Positions 25,001-33,648 of a DNA stretch of 64,000 nucleotides are shown here, piece after piece. The notes beneath the pieces were generated by a model. The model was given only the letters and a program-made list of their open reading frames with translations, was not told where the DNA came from and searched no databases. Position 1 is the stretch's first letter. Every line of letters begins with the position of its first letter. A program made the translations under genes and the position numbers. The stretch is from Lysobacter firmicutimachus (lineage in GTDB: Bacteria; Pseudomonadota; Gammaproteobacteria; Xanthomonadales; Xanthomonadaceae). Where the stretch lies: positions 4,498,001 through 4,562,000 of the forward strand of contig NZ_JBANDL010000002.1 in the NCBI RefSeq assembly GCF_037027445.1, read 5' to 3'.

Positions 25001-26413
25001 GCGGTGGCCGGCGGTGTCGTTGGCCGCCTCTACAGACTGCGTCAGCAGGCCGCGCGCGTCGTAGTCGACGTCGTTGACGACGCCGTTGTCGTCGATGCGG
25101 TCGTAGCGGCCCGCGGCGTCGTACACATACTCCGTCTTGCGCGGCGCGCAGCCGGGGCACTCGGTGACGATCCGCCACGGCACGATGCGACCGTTGGCCG
25201 AGGTCAGATTGAGTTTCCGCTTCGCACCGGAGGGCAGGCCGATGGCGGTGTAGGCCATGTAGGTCCGGTTGCCATCGCGCTCGTAGTCCGCGCTGTACTG
25301 GTCCAGCGACCCGGCCAACTCGGTGCCCAGGGCCAGATCCCAGTTGTAGTGGGTCGAGGAGTAGCGCACGCCCGACTCGTCTTCGACGCCGGTCAGGGCG
25401 CCCCAGCGCGTAGTGCTGGAGCCCATGTAGCCGGCCTCGTCGTACCGGTACTTGACCGTGGAACCGTCCTGGTACTCTACGGTTTCCAGGCGGTTCTGCG
25501 CCGTATACGAGAACTTGATCGCTCGTCCGTCCGGCAGGTTGAGCTGCGAGATCAGATCGGCGGCGTTGTAGTCGAAGCCTAGCGTGCGGCCGGCGAAATC
25601 GCGGACCGTCTTCAGGCGGCCGGAGGCGTCGTACTCCAGGGTCTGCCGAAAGCCTTGCGGGTCGCGCAGCTCGGTCAACAGCCCGGCCGTGTTGAAGATT
25701 TCGAAATGACCGTCTTCGTCCTGGTACTCCCAGCCGTCGGCGAGCTGGCGAAGACGGTGATCGTTCCCCGGGTAGGAAGTCCAATACTCGCCGGATTCCG
25801 GCTTTTTGAAGTAGGCAATCTTGCCGTCGGGACGCGAGACGACGAACTGGTCCGTCAGGCTCCAAAATTTCCATAGCGCCCCACGGCTACCGTAGTTGAA
25901 AGTACGGTTTCCGCCCAAGGTGAACGAATGGGGCGGCAGCGGCGCCGGTGGCAACAGATAGTTATAAGTCCAGGAAAACTCGAGCGGAAATGGGCCCTCG
26001 CCGCGGTACTCGGTCTTGGACTCGAACTTGTTGCCGTTGCCGGCATTGATCGGATCGCCGAAGCATTGACCCGGGCACTTTGGCGCACCGGCGTTCTTCG
26101 ACGGCGCAGCTCTTTCGCCCCAATGGAACACACCGAAGTACCAATTTCCGCTATTGCGAAGCCAGCCCGCTTCGTAAGCTCCCACACAGGAGCTTCTGCT
26201 GTATCCGAGTGCCTCGACAAAGGCATAGCAAGCCTGCTGGGCTTCGGCTTCGGTAGCGCACGTTGCTTCTAACTTATGGTCCGTCGGATATATCGTGTAA
26301 CTGAGTTCCACTTCGCATGCAGACGCCGGCTTTGGCAGAACCAGTAGGATCAGGCACAGCCCAAGCAACACACCCCAAGACAACGCTGTATGAAACGAAT
26401 GCCGAGCTTGCAT
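22049..26413 (-). CDS. secreted RHS-repeat protein with exchanged C-terminal toxin tip
   Basis: A 1454-residue RHS protein. It has a Sec signal peptide (residues 1-32, ending KPASA), a DUF6531-type entry motif (GDPINAGNGNKFESKTEY), many YD repeats (such as YDASGRLKTVRDFAGRTLGF), the conserved RHS core end (DYDATSGRYVQSDPIGLEGG) and the junction DPFGLA at 1317-1322. The last 132 residues are the variable tip: a His in FAHAN (1352) and a Cys in LNACNTAQG (1387), spaced as in caspase-like clan CD peptidases. Tip DNA is much lower in GC than the core, the mark of tip exchange. No PAAR or VgrG is linked. GGGAGGG supports the ATG at 26413 over an upstream ATG at 26461. Confidence 0.9.
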   Translation of the reverse strand: MQARHSFHTALSWGVLLGLCLILLVLPKPASACEVELSYTIYPTDHKLEATCATEAEAQQACYAFVEALGYSRSSCVGAYEAGWLRNSGNWYFGVFHWGERAAPSKNAGAPKCPGQCFGDPINAGNGNKFESKTEYRGEGPFPLEFSWTYNYLLPPAPLPPHSFTLGGNRTFNYGSRGALWKFWSLTDQFVVSRPDGKIAYFKKPESGEYWTSYPGNDHRLRQLADGWEYQDEDGHFEIFNTAGLLTELRDPQGFRQTLEYDASGRLKTVRDFAGRTLGFDYNAADLISQLNLPDGRAIKFSYTAQNRLETVEYQDGSTVKYRYDEAGYMGSSTTRWGALTGVEDESGVRYSSTHYNWDLALGTELAGSLDQYSADYERDGNRTYMAYTAIGLPSGAKRKLNLTSANGRIVPWRIVTECPGCAPRKTEYVYDAAGRYDRIDDNGVVNDVDYDARGLLTQSVEAANDTAGHRRTTQTDWHARFRVPLERRRLDANGQLVAKSVWNYNDRGQALTASQIDPAGLLPARTTTYRYCEAADIAAGACPREGLPLSVDGPRSDAADVVRYSYYANDEAACAAAPATCAYRKGDLRKVENALGQTVVEVLAYDGAGRAVSARDGNGVRTDYEFNARGWLVAAKTRGSDEASEADDRIVRVDYWPTGLVKKVALPDGAYVAYTYDAARRLTDVADEAGNTIHYTLDSRGNRTQEDTRTASGTLTRSFSRVFNLLDEVQAVKDAAQNATTFTYDSRGNPNLATDALGRVSDQDHDPLDRLVRTLQDVNGLAVETKLQYDANDRLTQVVDPKGLSTSYGYNGLGDQIRLTSPDTGVTTYGYDTAGQLTSKQDANDAVAHSYTYDALGRLKTLSYGSGAHDVEYDHDTVNAECAAGETFAVGRVAAMRTEGTALKYCYDRFGRVARKVQIVDGRSFALRYAYDKAGRLQALTYPDGAVVDYTRDTGGRVTQAHVTPAGGARTALLTGATYRPFGPIAGWTYGNGRSLSRGYDLDYRAKTIHDNANGGLSLGYGYNEVGELTELKDGLQSALLAKYDYDALGRLKTTRDGPTGTPLETYGYDATGNRTSLQRAGTTTAYNYPANSHRLTDVGRIARGYDAVGNTTRIGGTAKEFVYNANDRMSQVKSGGVVNRSYRYNARGERVAATNGASGPVAIYTLYDEAGHWIGDYDANGAAQQQAVWLGDAPVGLLAGAGAAQKLHYVQPDHLGTPRAVIDADRNVAIWSWNAKGEAFGNDAPNQDPDQDGTAFVFDLRFPGQRFDAVTGLNYNYFRDYDATSGRYVQSDPIGLEGGISTYTYVADSPLKFADPFGLAKLILLPSDDPNYAAAVAAPDIAGRLEVFAHANRKRVANMDAYELANLIGASGLWQPGMPIKLNACNTAQGEDNIARELSKVLDTFVRGADSPTVTRGEKDLGPKRTIRIPFTRSVIPYADGGWKVYLSGRQI

Positions 26414-26593
26414 GGCCAAGCCCTCCCTGGCGCCAAAGACGCGGGGAATTTGCCACGCCACTCGAGGTCCCGCAACCGAATTTCGCTTGGCACACTAGGC
26501 CGCAATGACCCCACGCATGTTCATGCCATGGCCTGGCCCGGCGGCACGCAACACAATGGCAACCGATCCATACCGAATCAGCCAAGTCACGAT

Positions 26594-27592
26594 TCAGCGA
26601 TACGGGTTGTAGGTATAGACCGGGCTGCTCGCCTCCGGGATGCGGAAGTAGTTCGCCGCCAGCGCGGCCGGATCGCTCGCCAACGCGCCGCGAGCCGGAA
26701 CGTCGTCTTTGTCGTCCCAGCCCCAGGGCGCGTTGGCCGCATTCGCCGTGCAGCCGATCGCGCCACTGCCGCAACCGCCGCTCTTGTCGCCGGCGAAGTT
26801 GCCGTAGCCGGAGAACAGCCAGGTGTTGTTGCGCTGTTCCCATAGCCCACCCGGCTCGAAGATATCGATCAGCTTGTACTGGACATGGCGATCATCGGGG
26901 CCGGACGGTACTTCGGCCACGCTCGACGAGGGGTAATAGATCACGCCATCGCCGCGGATGTCATAGGCCGGCCACGCCTTGAGCCCATGCCCCTTGGCCT
27001 CTTGTGCGGTGACCGGATGCGGCAAACCCTGGTGAGCCAGGAAGGACAGCGTGCCGTCGACGTTCTCGGCATTGCCGGTCCAGTCGCTGCCGGCCGGAAC
27101 ATAGGAGAAAAAATCGGTATGGGCGACGGTGACCGCGGCCTTGAGCCGGCCATAGGTCGACCCGTCGCGGGCGATCGCGAACATCACACCCTCGGCATCG
27201 TTCTCGTGCTCAGTGTCGAAGAACGAGTCGGTCCAGTCGCGCGGATGAAAGAACAGGTAGGTGATGTACCAGTGCGTGGCGGTTTCGACCACCGAATAGT
27301 AAGCATGCGCCGCCAGCGGGTACGCCGCCTGGCCGGCGCGATCCCAGTTGTTGCGCGCGTCCAGGTCGCCATCGAAGTCGTAACGGGCAATGTAGTCGGC
27401 TGCGCCGCCGAGCGCATGCGCGCCGGTTTGGTCGACATCCTGGTAGTGCACCGGCGCCCAGCGCTGGGCCAATACGGCGCGGTCGGCGGCGGATTGCGCC
27501 GATAGCGCGAAGGCGGGATCGGCGAACACTGCGCACATCGCGCCTATCGCGGCCATCGCGGCCGTCGAAACGGAAGCAAACCGGACCGCCAT
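26594..27592 (-). CDS. secreted protein with HENDAEG motif, function unknown
   Basis: A 332-residue exported protein: signal peptide of about 30 residues ending AFA, then WAPVHYQDVDQTGAHALGG, RYDFDGDLDARNNWD, an aromatic beta-rich stretch (THWYITYLFFHPRDW) and the motif HENDAEGVMF. This resembles the HExD-type region of Vps62-related and necrosis-inducing (NPP1-like) proteins, but the NPP1 heptapeptide is absent, so no family is claimed. AAGGAGAG before the ATG at 27592 sets the start over an upstream in-frame ATG. It lies 180 bp upstream of the RHS gene on the same strand. Confidence 0.8.
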   Translation of the reverse strand: MAVRFASVSTAAMAAIGAMCAVFADPAFALSAQSAADRAVLAQRWAPVHYQDVDQTGAHALGGAADYIARYDFDGDLDARNNWDRAGQAAYPLAAHAYYSVVETATHWYITYLFFHPRDWTDSFFDTEHENDAEGVMFAIARDGSTYGRLKAAVTVAHTDFFSYVPAGSDWTGNAENVDGTLSFLAHQGLPHPVTAQEAKGHGLKAWPAYDIRGDGVIYYPSSSVAEVPSGPDDRHVQYKLIDIFEPGGLWEQRNNTWLFSGYGNFAGDKSGGCGSGAIGCTANAANAPWGWDDKDDVPARGALASDPAALAANYFRIPEASSPVYTYNPYR

Positions 27593-27870
27593 CGCGACTC
27601 TCCTTGCGGGGGAAAGCCCCAGCATGGCCGCGAACCTGTGGCAGGAATGTGGCAAGCGGCGCAAAGGCAACCATGCGCGCCCCTTGCCCGTCTCACCTTA
27701 AAAAAAAGGCTGGCGGGCGATGAACCGGCTGGCAAACGAGGGGAGTCGCGGCCCGGAGGCCGCGACGACGATGCTACGCAGCGCCATGCCGACGCACAAG
27801 CCGGCATACGCCGGGGTTCACGTCGCAACTCGCTCGCGTCGTGTGCCGCACGCTCGCGCGCGGCGCCTTA

Positions 27871-28551
27871 TCAGGTGGCGGATGCCGCCGGCATCGCCGC
27901 GATCTGGCGCAAGGCCGCCTCGAACTGCTCGACCGGCTGCCCGCCCTGGATCAGGTGGCGGTCGTTGAGAATCACCGACGGCACCGCGCGTATGCCCTGG
28001 CTTTGGTAGAACCGCTCCTGCTCGCGCACCTGCGCCGCGTACTCGTCGGACTCCAACACCTGTCGCGCGCGCTGCGCGTCCAGGCCGACCGAGGCGGCGA
28101 CGGCGGTCAGCACCGATGGCGAGGACACGTCCTGGCCATCGGTGAAATACGCCTTGAGCAAGGCGTGCTTGAGCGCGCGCTCCTGCGCCGGGCCGACGGT
28201 ACCGGCCCAATGCAACAAGCGGTGCGCGTCGAAGGTGTTGTAGATGCGGTTACGGGCGTTGAACTCGAATCCCAGCGCGGCGCCGCGCTGGCGCAAGGCC
28301 TCGCGATTGGCGGCCAGTTGTTCGGGGCCCAGGCCGTACTTGTGCGCCAGATGCTGATCGACGTCCTCGCCTTCGGCGACCATTTGCGGGTTGAGTTCGA
28401 ACGGTTGGAAATGCAGATCGACCTGGATCTCGTCGCCGACCCGCGCGATCGCCTGCTCCAACGCGTTCAGACCGACTGCGCACCAGGGGCAGACCACGTC
28501 GGAGACGAAGTCGATCTTGATCCGCGGGGGCGTGGATGCGGCGTGGCTCAT
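27871..28551 (-). CDS. DsbA-family oxidoreductase (FrnE-like)
   Basis: A 226-residue thioredoxin-fold protein. The active site is C21-P-W-C24 in DFVSDVVCPWCAVG, followed by a helical insertion (residues ~60-165) and the returning thioredoxin half with the cis-proline region IRAVPSVILND. No signal peptide, so it acts in the cytoplasm, like FrnE and related 2-hydroxychromene isomerase-type proteins; a role in thiol or oxidative-stress chemistry is likely. It is divergent from the MFS transporter at 28882 across a 330-bp gap in which no further feature was recognised. Confidence 0.92.
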   Translation of the reverse strand: MSHAASTPPRIKIDFVSDVVCPWCAVGLNALEQAIARVGDEIQVDLHFQPFELNPQMVAEGEDVDQHLAHKYGLGPEQLAANREALRQRGAALGFEFNARNRIYNTFDAHRLLHWAGTVGPAQERALKHALLKAYFTDGQDVSSPSVLTAVAASVGLDAQRARQVLESDEYAAQVREQERFYQSQGIRAVPSVILNDRHLIQGGQPVEQFEAALRQIAAMPAASAT

Positions 28552-28881
28552 GCTCGAACTCCGTACGCGAGGCTGTCGGGAAGGCTCCCACGATGCGGCC
28601 GCGCCGCGGCCGGTTCAATCCGATAACGCTCGCATGCGCGGATCGGTGCGTTCCATCGCCATCGGACTGCAGCCCGCATCGGCGCACCGTCGCGGTGGAT
28701 TTCACCTGGGCCTCACCGGACTTTGCCGCAACTGACCGTTGCTGCCGCGGCTATGGCGCGCACCTCGTGCGGCGCCCACACTGTCGGTCCGCGAATCCGC
28801 GCCGCGCGCCTTCGCCGTCCTGTTCGCACCTGTCCGCCACTTTTCGCGCTCGTTGCGCGTTTCCGCTTACTCCATCCCCGC

Positions 28882-30171
28882 ATGAGCGCTCACGCCGTCT
28901 CCGCCACCGCCGCTTCCTCCGCCCGCCCGCTATGGCAGGACCGCGCGTGGGTGCTGGCCGGCATCGTGCTGTCGGCGTTCACGCTGCGCACCGCGGTGAC
29001 CTCGCTGACGCCGCTGCTGGAGGCGCTGGGCCACGAGTTCGGTTTCGGTTCGACCATGACCGGCGTGTTCGGCATGGTGCCGACCGCCGCATTCGCCTTG
29101 TTCGGCGTGGCTACTCCGGCGTTGGCGCATCGCATCGGCCTGGAACGCGCCGCCCTGCTGGCGATGGCGCTGGCCGCGGCGGGCCTGTTCGCACGCTCAT
29201 TGGCCGGCGGCACCTGGCCCTTGCTCGCCGCCTCGGCGGTGGCGTTGGCCGGCATGGGCATTGGCAACGTGGTGCTGCCGCCGTTGGTCAAGCGCTATTT
29301 CGCCGACCGCGTCGGTACGCTCAGCACCGCCTACATCACCGTGTTGCAGCTCGGCACCATCCTGCCCGCGCTGGCCGCAGTGCCCCTGGCGCAGCAGGCC
29401 GGTTGGCGAGTCTCGCTGGGCTCCTGGTCGCTGGTCGCGGTGGCGGCCGCGCTGCCGTGGCTGGCGGTGTTGTGGCTGGAGAAGCGCGGCGACTCGGCGC
29501 AGGCTCGCGCCCTGGCCGACACGCACGATCGCGCGGTGCGCAGCGGCGACGAAGCGCCGGAACTGGCCGCACCGCCGGCGCCGAGCGCGCGCGGCCGGGT
29601 GTGGCGTTCGCCGGTGGCCTTGGGCATGACGTTGATGTTCGGCATGACCTCGCTGATCACCTACTCCATGTTCACCTGGCTGCCCAAGCTGCTGACCGAG
29701 GCCGGCGGCAGCGCAGCCCTGGGCGGCAGCATGGTCGCGCTGTTCTCGACCCTGGGCCTGGTCGGGGCGCTGTGCATTCCCTCGCTGGCGGTGCGCATCG
29801 CCAATCCGTTCCCGCTGGTGATCGGCTTCCTGCTGTGTTTCCTCGGCGGCTTCGCCGGCCTGTTGCTGGCGCCGATGCAGCTGACCTTCCTGTGGGTGGC
29901 GCTGGTCGGCCTGGGCCCCAGCACCTTTCCCTTGGCGCTGACCCTGATCAATCTGCGCACGCGCACGCCGGCCGGTTCGGCGGCCCTGTCGGGCTTCATG
30001 CAAGGCCTGGGCTACACCGTCAGCTGCCTGGGCCCGCTGCTGTTCGGTTGGCTGCACGACCTCAGCCACGGCTGGTCGTGGCCGTTCGCGATGCTCGCCG
30101 CCTGCCTGCTGGTGCTGGGCGCCGGCGCATATCTGGCCTGCAAGCCGCGCATGCTCGAAGACAGTTGGTAG
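28882..30171 (+). CDS. MFS transporter (CynX/NimT type)
   Basis: A 429-residue major facilitator with about 12 membrane segments and a long charged central loop (residues ~200-235, EKRGDSAQARALADTHDRAV). The opening AFTLRTAVTSLTPLLEALG and the motif ANPFPLVIGFLLCFLGGFAG resemble the cyanate/2-nitroimidazole transporter group (CynX, NimT). Substrate unknown. ATG follows TCCATCCCCGC with no strong ribosome site, but it opens the conserved N-terminus. Likely monocistronic. Confidence 0.9.
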   Translation: MSAHAVSATAASSARPLWQDRAWVLAGIVLSAFTLRTAVTSLTPLLEALGHEFGFGSTMTGVFGMVPTAAFALFGVATPALAHRIGLERAALLAMALAAAGLFARSLAGGTWPLLAASAVALAGMGIGNVVLPPLVKRYFADRVGTLSTAYITVLQLGTILPALAAVPLAQQAGWRVSLGSWSLVAVAAALPWLAVLWLEKRGDSAQARALADTHDRAVRSGDEAPELAAPPAPSARGRVWRSPVALGMTLMFGMTSLITYSMFTWLPKLLTEAGGSAALGGSMVALFSTLGLVGALCIPSLAVRIANPFPLVIGFLLCFLGGFAGLLLAPMQLTFLWVALVGLGPSTFPLALTLINLRTRTPAGSAALSGFMQGLGYTVSCLGPLLFGWLHDLSHGWSWPFAMLAACLLVLGAGAYLACKPRMLEDSW

Positions 30172-30383
30172 AAGCTGCGGCGCGGCGCCGCATTCATCGG
30201 CGCGCGAACGCGCAGCGCGCTGGCGCGCTGCGCCGGACTGGAAGCCAGGCCACAGATTACAACTGTGCGCAGCATCGTTTTCCGGCAGCGTGTCACGTCG
30301 CAGCAGCGATCGCTCACGACAATGATCGAACGGGATCCATACGCATCTTTCAACGGATACAGACTTCCGAAGGAGATCGTTCG

Positions 30384-31997
30384 ATGCATCTGCACCCTCT
30401 CGCTGCCGTCATCGGCGGCGCACTGTGCTTGGCCGTCGGCGCGGCCGGCGCCGCCGAGCGGCCCAGTCTCGACAGCCTGCGTTTCGAATTCGACCGGACC
30501 CAAGCCCTGGTGCTGGCGCAAGCCCAGCGCGCCGCCTATCCGGCATATTTCCGCCGCGCCTACGCACGCTATCCCAACCTGCCCGCCGGCACGCTGGAGG
30601 CGATGGCCTACGCCGAAACCGGTTGGAACCACGTCCGCCCCGACCCGGCGCAGGATCCGCACGATCTGCACATGCCGCGCTCCTACGGCGTCATGGGCCT
30701 GTACCACGGCGGCGGTTTCGCCGATCAGGTCGGCGAGGGCGCACGCCTGATCGGACGTACGGCGCAGCAGGTGATCGACGACCCGGAAAGCAACATCCTG
30801 GCCGCCGCCGCCCTGCTCGACCGCGCGCTCGCCGCCAGCCAGGGTGGTACGCGCAGCCGCGCGGTGGCACGCAGCGAAGACCTGGCGCCGGCACTGGCGC
30901 GCTACGCCGGCTACGGCGCCTCCGACGGCGGCTTGGCCGCCTATGCGCGGCAGAGTTTCGCCTTCGGCGTGCTGGACACGCTGCAGCGCGGCGTGGATGC
31001 GCAGGGCGTGCGCATCGTGCCCCAAGCCCTGCAGTTGGAGCGCGCATTCGCGCCGGAGCAACTGCGCAAGCTGCGCGCGCCGGCGCTGCGCGTCGATGCC
31101 GCCGACGGCAGCGTACGGGTCGACGATGCGTTCGCGCGCGAGGTGGCGGGCGAGGTGCGCCTCGCACCGGCCGGCGACGTCTCGACCAAGGCGGTGGACT
31201 TCGGCGAAGCGATCTGGAACCCGGCCAGCTCCAGCAACTACAGCACCGCCGGCAACGCGATGAGCGCGGTGATCCTGCACACCATGGAAGGCTCCTACGC
31301 CGGTTCGATCGCGTGGTTTCAGAATCCAAGCGCGCAGGTCTCGGCGCATTACCTGATCCGCAAGTCCGATGGTCAGATCACCCAGATGGTGCGCGAGCAC
31401 CATCAGGCCTGGCACGCCAAGTACCACAACAATTACACCGTCGGCATCGAACACGACGGCCGCGCCGCGGATGCGGGCAACTGGTCGAGCGCGATGCTCA
31501 ACGCGTCGGCGCGCTTGACCAAGAGCCTGTGCGCGCGACGCGGCATCGACTGCCGCACGGCCTGGAACGGCCCCGGCTACGACACCTGGCATCTGGTCCC
31601 GGACAGCGTGCGGATCAAGGGGCACGGCATGCTGAGCCAGAACCAGAACCGTTACGACCCCGGCAAGTACTTCCCCTGGACCAACTACTACACCCTGCTC
31701 AACGGCGGCGGCACGCCGAGCCCGGGCAAGTACTGGGTCGACACCTTCGCCGACGCCACCGGCTACAAGTGGCCGTCGACGCTGACTCCGCTGGGCACGC
31801 TCTACAAGGGCACCCACTACGTGTATTGCAAGGCGTGGGGGCAGGAAGTGCGGGTCGGCGACAGCTACAACCATTACTGGCTGAAGACCGATTTGGATGT
31901 CGGCCCGGCCGGGGCCTGGGTGTCGGCGTATTACCTGAGCCGCTGGGGCAACGACGAAGCCCGCGACAATAGCGGCGCGGTGATTCCGGATTGCTGA
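30384..31997 (+). CDS. secreted two-domain peptidoglycan hydrolase (transglycosylase-like + amidase_2)
   Basis: A 537-residue exported enzyme. After the signal peptide (residues 1-23) comes a lysozyme-like region with AYAETGW (candidate acid E78), SYGVMGLYHGGGFADQVGEG and SNILAAAALLD. The N-acetylmuramoyl-L-alanine amidase domain (about 290-440) has zinc ligands H299 (ILHT), H414 (KGHG) and D425, plus E356 in GIEHDG. The C-terminus (450-537) is an unassigned tail ending VIPDC. AAGGAG precedes the ATG. It is a paralogue of the amidase at 38539 but has a different C-terminus. Suits attack on other bacteria or wall turnover. Confidence 0.92.
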   Translation: MHLHPLAAVIGGALCLAVGAAGAAERPSLDSLRFEFDRTQALVLAQAQRAAYPAYFRRAYARYPNLPAGTLEAMAYAETGWNHVRPDPAQDPHDLHMPRSYGVMGLYHGGGFADQVGEGARLIGRTAQQVIDDPESNILAAAALLDRALAASQGGTRSRAVARSEDLAPALARYAGYGASDGGLAAYARQSFAFGVLDTLQRGVDAQGVRIVPQALQLERAFAPEQLRKLRAPALRVDAADGSVRVDDAFAREVAGEVRLAPAGDVSTKAVDFGEAIWNPASSSNYSTAGNAMSAVILHTMEGSYAGSIAWFQNPSAQVSAHYLIRKSDGQITQMVREHHQAWHAKYHNNYTVGIEHDGRAADAGNWSSAMLNASARLTKSLCARRGIDCRTAWNGPGYDTWHLVPDSVRIKGHGMLSQNQNRYDPGKYFPWTNYYTLLNGGGTPSPGKYWVDTFADATGYKWPSTLTPLGTLYKGTHYVYCKAWGQEVRVGDSYNHYWLKTDLDVGPAGAWVSAYYLSRWGNDEARDNSGAVIPDC

Positions 31998-32033
31998 TCG
32001 CGGGTCGTTGCCGGCCGGTTGCCGGGCGGCCCT

Positions 32034-32070
32034 GACGCCGCGCTGCCAGGTTCGCAGCGCGGCGTCGTTT
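32034..32070 (+). terminator. terminator after the amidase gene
   Basis: GACGCCGCGCTGC (32034-32046) pairs perfectly with GCAGCGCGGCGTC (32054-32066) over a 7-nt loop, then GTTT. It lies 37 bases after the amidase stop. The T-tract is short, so termination may be partial. Confidence 0.7.
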
Positions 32071-32249
32071 GGCGGGTGGGCGCGGTTTCGGCCGGCGACA
32101 GCGTCGTTGCGGCGTCTGCGCGCACTCGGTTGCGGCTTACGCCGCGCCTACAGGCGGGCGGTGTCGCCTCCCCGCGATGCGTTGTCGTGGTGGTCGCTGC
32201 CGTCGTTGTCGCTATCGGCAGGAAGCGCCGCGACCTGCGCGAAGCGGGG

Positions 32250-32792
32250 TCAGAACGCGTCGCTGCCGGGGCGGATGTCGATGCCGAGGGCGGCGCAGAC
32301 GGCTTGCATGTTCTCGTCGTCGCGACGCAGGGCGATCCAGCCGGCATAGGCGTCGCCGCCGGTGTCGCGGTTCCACAGGGTGTAGCCGTGCTCGCGCAAA
32401 CGGTCGTAGGCGCGGGCCATCAGCTCGGGCACGTCGGTGCCGGCGAGGAAGTCTTCGTCGCCCGGGTCCTCCACGCCCCAGTCCACGCGCAGGTTCCAGC
32501 GCGCGGCGAGTTGTGCGATCGCGTCGATGAAGGTCTCGGTGTCTTTCCAGTCGACGAGGTAGCCCGAGGTCCAGTCGATGATCTCCTGCACCTGATCGGC
32601 GACGTCGCCGCCCCCGCCTTCCTCGCGCGCCTCGCGGAAGCGGCCGAACTGCTGCAGCGCGGTGTCCTCGTCGCCGGGGTTGATCAGCAGTAGCAACTGC
32701 CAGACCAGGGCTTCGTCGTCGAACTCGCGGTCGTCGTCGGCGAAATCGTAGCCGTCGTCTTCGTAATCGGATTCGTTGTCGGGTGCGCTCAT
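32250..32792 (-). CDS. acidic cytoplasmic protein, DUF6630-like
   Basis: A 180-residue, strongly acidic protein. The first 25 residues are almost all Asp/Glu/Tyr (NESDYEDDGYDFADDDREF). The conserved part has LLLINPGDEDTALQQF, WTSGYLVDWKDTETFIDAI, WNLRVDWGVED and HGYTLWNRDTGGDAYAGWI. This pattern matches, from memory, DUF6630 proteins of proteobacteria. No catalytic motif is clear. No signal peptide. It follows the cold-shock gene on the same strand after a terminator and is probably separately transcribed. Confidence 0.8.
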   Translation of the reverse strand: MSAPDNESDYEDDGYDFADDDREFDDEALVWQLLLLINPGDEDTALQQFGRFREAREEGGGGDVADQVQEIIDWTSGYLVDWKDTETFIDAIAQLAARWNLRVDWGVEDPGDEDFLAGTDVPELMARAYDRLREHGYTLWNRDTGGDAYAGWIALRRDDENMQAVCAALGIDIRPGSDAF

Positions 32793-32929
32793 GGCCGGGT
32801 CGATCGGGGTCGGATTCGGGAAAACCGCGCAGATGGTGCGCGCTGGCGCGCGGCTTGGGAAGCGCGTCCGGCGGCTCGCCGCCCAGCCGCCCGATTGCGA
32901 ATGCCGGGCACCGGCAAGCGCTGCTCCGA

Positions 32930-32959
32930 AAACGAAAAAGCCCGGCTTGCGCCGGGCTT
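32930..32959 (-). terminator. rho-independent terminator of the cold-shock gene
   Basis: On the minus strand AAGCCCGGC pairs with GCCGGGCTT over a GCAA loop (32938-32959), followed by TTTTCGTTTT. It lies about 55 bases after the csp stop codon. Confidence 0.88.
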
Positions 32960-33014
32960 TCGCGGCCGCTGCGCCCGAGGGCGCGGCGGCGAGGTCAACG
33001 CAGAACCCGTAGGT

Positions 33015-33224
33015 TCAGAGCGCCTGCACCTGGTCGGCCTGCAGGCCCTTCTGGCCCTGGGTCACGACGAAGGAGACCTTCTGGCCTTCCTGCAGGCTCT
33101 TGAAACCGGTGCCCTGGATCGCGCGGAAATGCACGAACACGTCATCGCCGCTCTCACGGCTGATGAAGCCAAAGCCCTTGGCATCGTTGAACCACTTGAC
33201 GGTACCGACTTCACGATCCGACAT
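33015..33224 (-). CDS. cold-shock domain protein (CspA family)
   Basis: A 69-residue cold-shock protein of full family length. RNA-binding motifs are RNP1 KGFGFI and RNP2 VFVHF, with the usual start [18 protein letters not shown]. It binds single-stranded RNA and melts secondary structure, acting as an RNA chaperone in cold or stationary phase. AAGGAG lies eight bases before the ATG. A terminator follows. The long upstream region (33225-33648) may include a structured 5' leader, as is usual for csp genes. Confidence 0.97.
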   Translation of the reverse strand: MSDREVGTVKWFNDAKGFGFISRESGDDVFVHFRAIQGTGFKSLQEGQKVSFVVTQGQKGLQADQVQAL

Positions 33225-33648
33225 TTGCTAACTCCTTGAACATACTTAACTATGGATATACCGCCATCGGCGGCGTTGAGCTGGTTGCAAGGAGGAAGCC
33301 AGGTGAAACGATGGAGTGGATCAGCGATCTACGGCATCGGGTCACGACCTACGGTGACCCTTGACGAACTCAGCACGCACACCGTAGTGGTGTCCAGCAC
33401 GAAAATCAATTGGCGCAAGGCATGGATGTTCAGCCGTTGCGGCAATCTGAAGCCGGGTTCACAGTCCCCGGGAGCCGCCCCGGCGCCCCATCCGGCCGCC
33501 GCCGGGGCCATCCGGCTGCGGTAGGAGCTTGATTTAGTTCGATTTTGTGCCGCAGGTCCGGGTCTGGGCCGGCGATCGCCGGATTCGCGCAAGGTTTCCC
33601 AACTGAACGCTGTTCATACTTCCTGGCCCATTAGCCAGGGACGATCCG
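33225..33648. other. 424-bp divergent intergenic region
   Basis: Lies between the cold-shock gene and the beta-helix protein gene. It must hold both promoters and probably the csp 5' leader. No secure open frame, repeat or hairpin stands out; an open frame at 33252-33524 has no ribosome site or recognisable product. Confidence 0.4.

Noticed and set aside
22892..25582. Long open frames on the plus strand across the RHS gene
   Set aside because: Gly/Val-rich antisense shadows of the YD repeats without start signals; the minus-strand RHS protein is unambiguous.
33252..33524. Small plus-strand gene upstream of the beta-helix protein
   Set aside because: No ribosome site, no hydrophobic core or known motif; more likely csp leader and promoter DNA.
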